Shown one piece after another: positions 62,845 to 64,000 of a stretch of 64,000 bases of DNA (its first letter is position 1; each line of letters opens with the position of its first letter). The translations under genes were made by a program, and so were the position numbers. The stretch lies in NCBI RefSeq assembly GCF_905404315.1, contig NC_066280.1, positions 10,611,001-10,675,000 on the forward strand, in the 5' to 3' direction. The DNA is from Leptidea sinapis (Eukaryota > Arthropoda > Insecta > Lepidoptera > Pieridae). The notes under the pieces were generated by a model, which was given only the letters and a program-made list of their open reading frames with translations, had not been told where the DNA came from and searched no databases.

Positions 62845-63130
62845 GAAAATATGGGACAAGACGAGCAGGACGTTTAGATGATACGCCCTACCTACAATGT
62901 AGTGTCGCTCAGGATTCTGGAAAAACCCATAAATTCTGGGCGGCACTTCAATTGCGCTCCTCACCTTGAGACGTAAGATGTTAAGTCTCATTTGCCCAGT
63001 AATATCTCTAGCTACGGCTAGTTCTAACTCTTCAGACCCAAACAGTAATGTTTACACATTACTGCTTCACGGCAGAAATAGGTGCCTTGTGGTACCTATA
63101 GTCTAGCCGGCATCCTGTTCAAAGGAGCCT
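62845..63130 (+). repeat. SINE-like repeat, family C
   Basis: GGGACAAGACGAGCAGGACG to GCCGGCATCCTGTTCAAAGG, with a small insertion (AGTTCTAACTC) near 63020. Confidence 0.7.
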
Positions 63131-63660
63131 CCCACTGGTATTATAAAAAATGTCCTCCACCACGTGTGTCCGTCTAATGTCATCTGTATGTTCGCGATAA
63201 ACTGAGAAACTACTGCACCGATTTTCATGCCTATTTCTCCAATGGATGGCGTGGTTCTCGAGGAAGGTTTTAGTATATAATTTGTTAAGTTTTTGTATAC
63301 CTTTTGGTACACATTAACGATATTTGTTTTTTTATAATATTTATTTAAAATACAATGTAGTTATAGCTTACAATATAATAACACACACTTAAACTTTAAG
63401 AAGCTTATTTGTGTGTGAAGCCGCTTAAAATTAAATTACATAATATTTAAAAAGAAAAGAACAATAATTTTCAATTACAGTTATTAAAACAAAGATCTTG
63501 TTTTAAACACAGTAGTATAGAAAACAATAAAATGCAAATAAAACATAATTATTAACTAAATGTTAGCAATTACAAATTAATTGGAGGTGTCGAAAAAAAA
63601 ATAAGCCGTCTTTTCAACGAAAACGCTGTCTAAATAAATCCTTGGAATTATATATATATA
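63131..63660. other. AT-rich intergenic or intronic DNA
   Basis: No gene. About 63150-63260 contains a GATGGCGTGGTTCTCGAGG phrase in an otherwise repeat-like, unassigned block. Confidence 0.35.
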
Positions 63661-64000
63661 CTAGCTGTCCAGACAGACGTTGTTCTGTACATAATAAATA
63701 AAATACCGTTTTTGATGAATTTGTCAATAATTTTTCATTGTAACAATAATATGCTCCTTGTTGTTATAATGAAATTGTTTCACAGCAGAACTGTCAAACC
63801 GCGCGTCAAAAATACTCTCACAGAAAATATGTCCAAACAAAACAAATATTGGAAATAAAAATAATTATGGGTCCCAAATCGAAATAAAAACTATCCTATC
63901 TCTTAAGTTGGACTAAACTGCACTCCATGAAGTAATCCCCATTGAAATCTGTTCATTAGTTTAGGAGTCCATTGAGGACAAACATTGTGACACGAGATTT
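63661..64000 (-). mobile_element. Helitron-like non-autonomous element, cut by the window edge
   Basis: CTAGCTGTCCAGACAGACG after A63660 is the reverse 3' end. It continues to CACGAGATTT at 64000, so only the last few bases of the 5' end (TCTTAATATA...) are outside the window. Very similar to 10578-10933 and to the element split by the Jockey LINE. Confidence 0.75.

Overview
The window looks like a piece of an insect nuclear genome, most likely a moth or butterfly (Lepidoptera). The basis is the AT-rich base composition, genes split by long introns, and a dense mix of Jockey, CR1-group and RTE-type LINEs, tRNA-headed SINEs, a Penelope-like fragment, hAT and Tc1 relics, and many short A|TC...CTAG|T Helitron-like elements of the kind common in Lepidoptera. 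No rRNA, functional tRNA, CRISPR or bacterial-type operon is visible.

One host gene can be read across most of the window, on the minus strand, from 55054 down to 7221. Six exons join in consistent phases: 54853-55054 and 52998-53633 (proline-rich cytoplasmic N-terminus), 31607-31747 (one transmembrane helix), then 25171-25392, 10356-10488 and 7221-7373, which together make a complete Frizzled-type cysteine-rich domain with ten cysteines. A cytoplasmic N-terminus, single helix and immediately following Fz domain is the layout of corin-type type II transmembrane serine proteases. LDL-receptor, scavenger-receptor and protease exons would lie to the left, outside the window, and at least one exon lies upstream of 55054. 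The introns (about 3.0, 14.7, 6.2, 21.2 and 1.2 kb) are packed with transposons.

Region by region: 701-7066 is a four-level nested transposon stack, an inverted-repeat element holding a hAT element (8-bp target duplication) holding a Helitron-like element (A/T insertion) holding a 4.6-kb Jockey-type LINE (16-bp target duplication). The Jockey element has an intact ORF1 and an ORF2 with a single in-frame stop. 7.2-14.5 kb holds two Fz exons among SINE and LINE fragments. 14.6-18.0 kb is a broken CR1-group LINE with a palindrome at its RT active site. 18.4-25.1 kb has inverted-repeat elements, a Penelope-like fragment, SINEs and a recent 150-bp duplication. 25.2-33.1 kb has an Fz exon, a Tc1-like relic, the transmembrane exon and an orphan retroelement C-terminal domain. 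33-52 kb, the largest intron, holds further SINEs and LINEs, including a 3.2-kb minus-strand CR1-group LINE (about 40.4-43.5 kb). 53-55 kb holds the proline-rich exons. 55-64 kb is repeats, including a precise 359-bp MITE with an 8-bp target duplication.

Almost every retroelement apart from Jockey ORF1 is truncated or frameshifted. The most interesting observations are the nested stack, the host gene recovered from scattered exons, and a recurring pattern of short perfect inverted duplications (16.56, 23.2, 25.5, 35.5 and 36.4 kb) that look like template-switch events inside repeats. I did not identify a new enzymatic or defence system.
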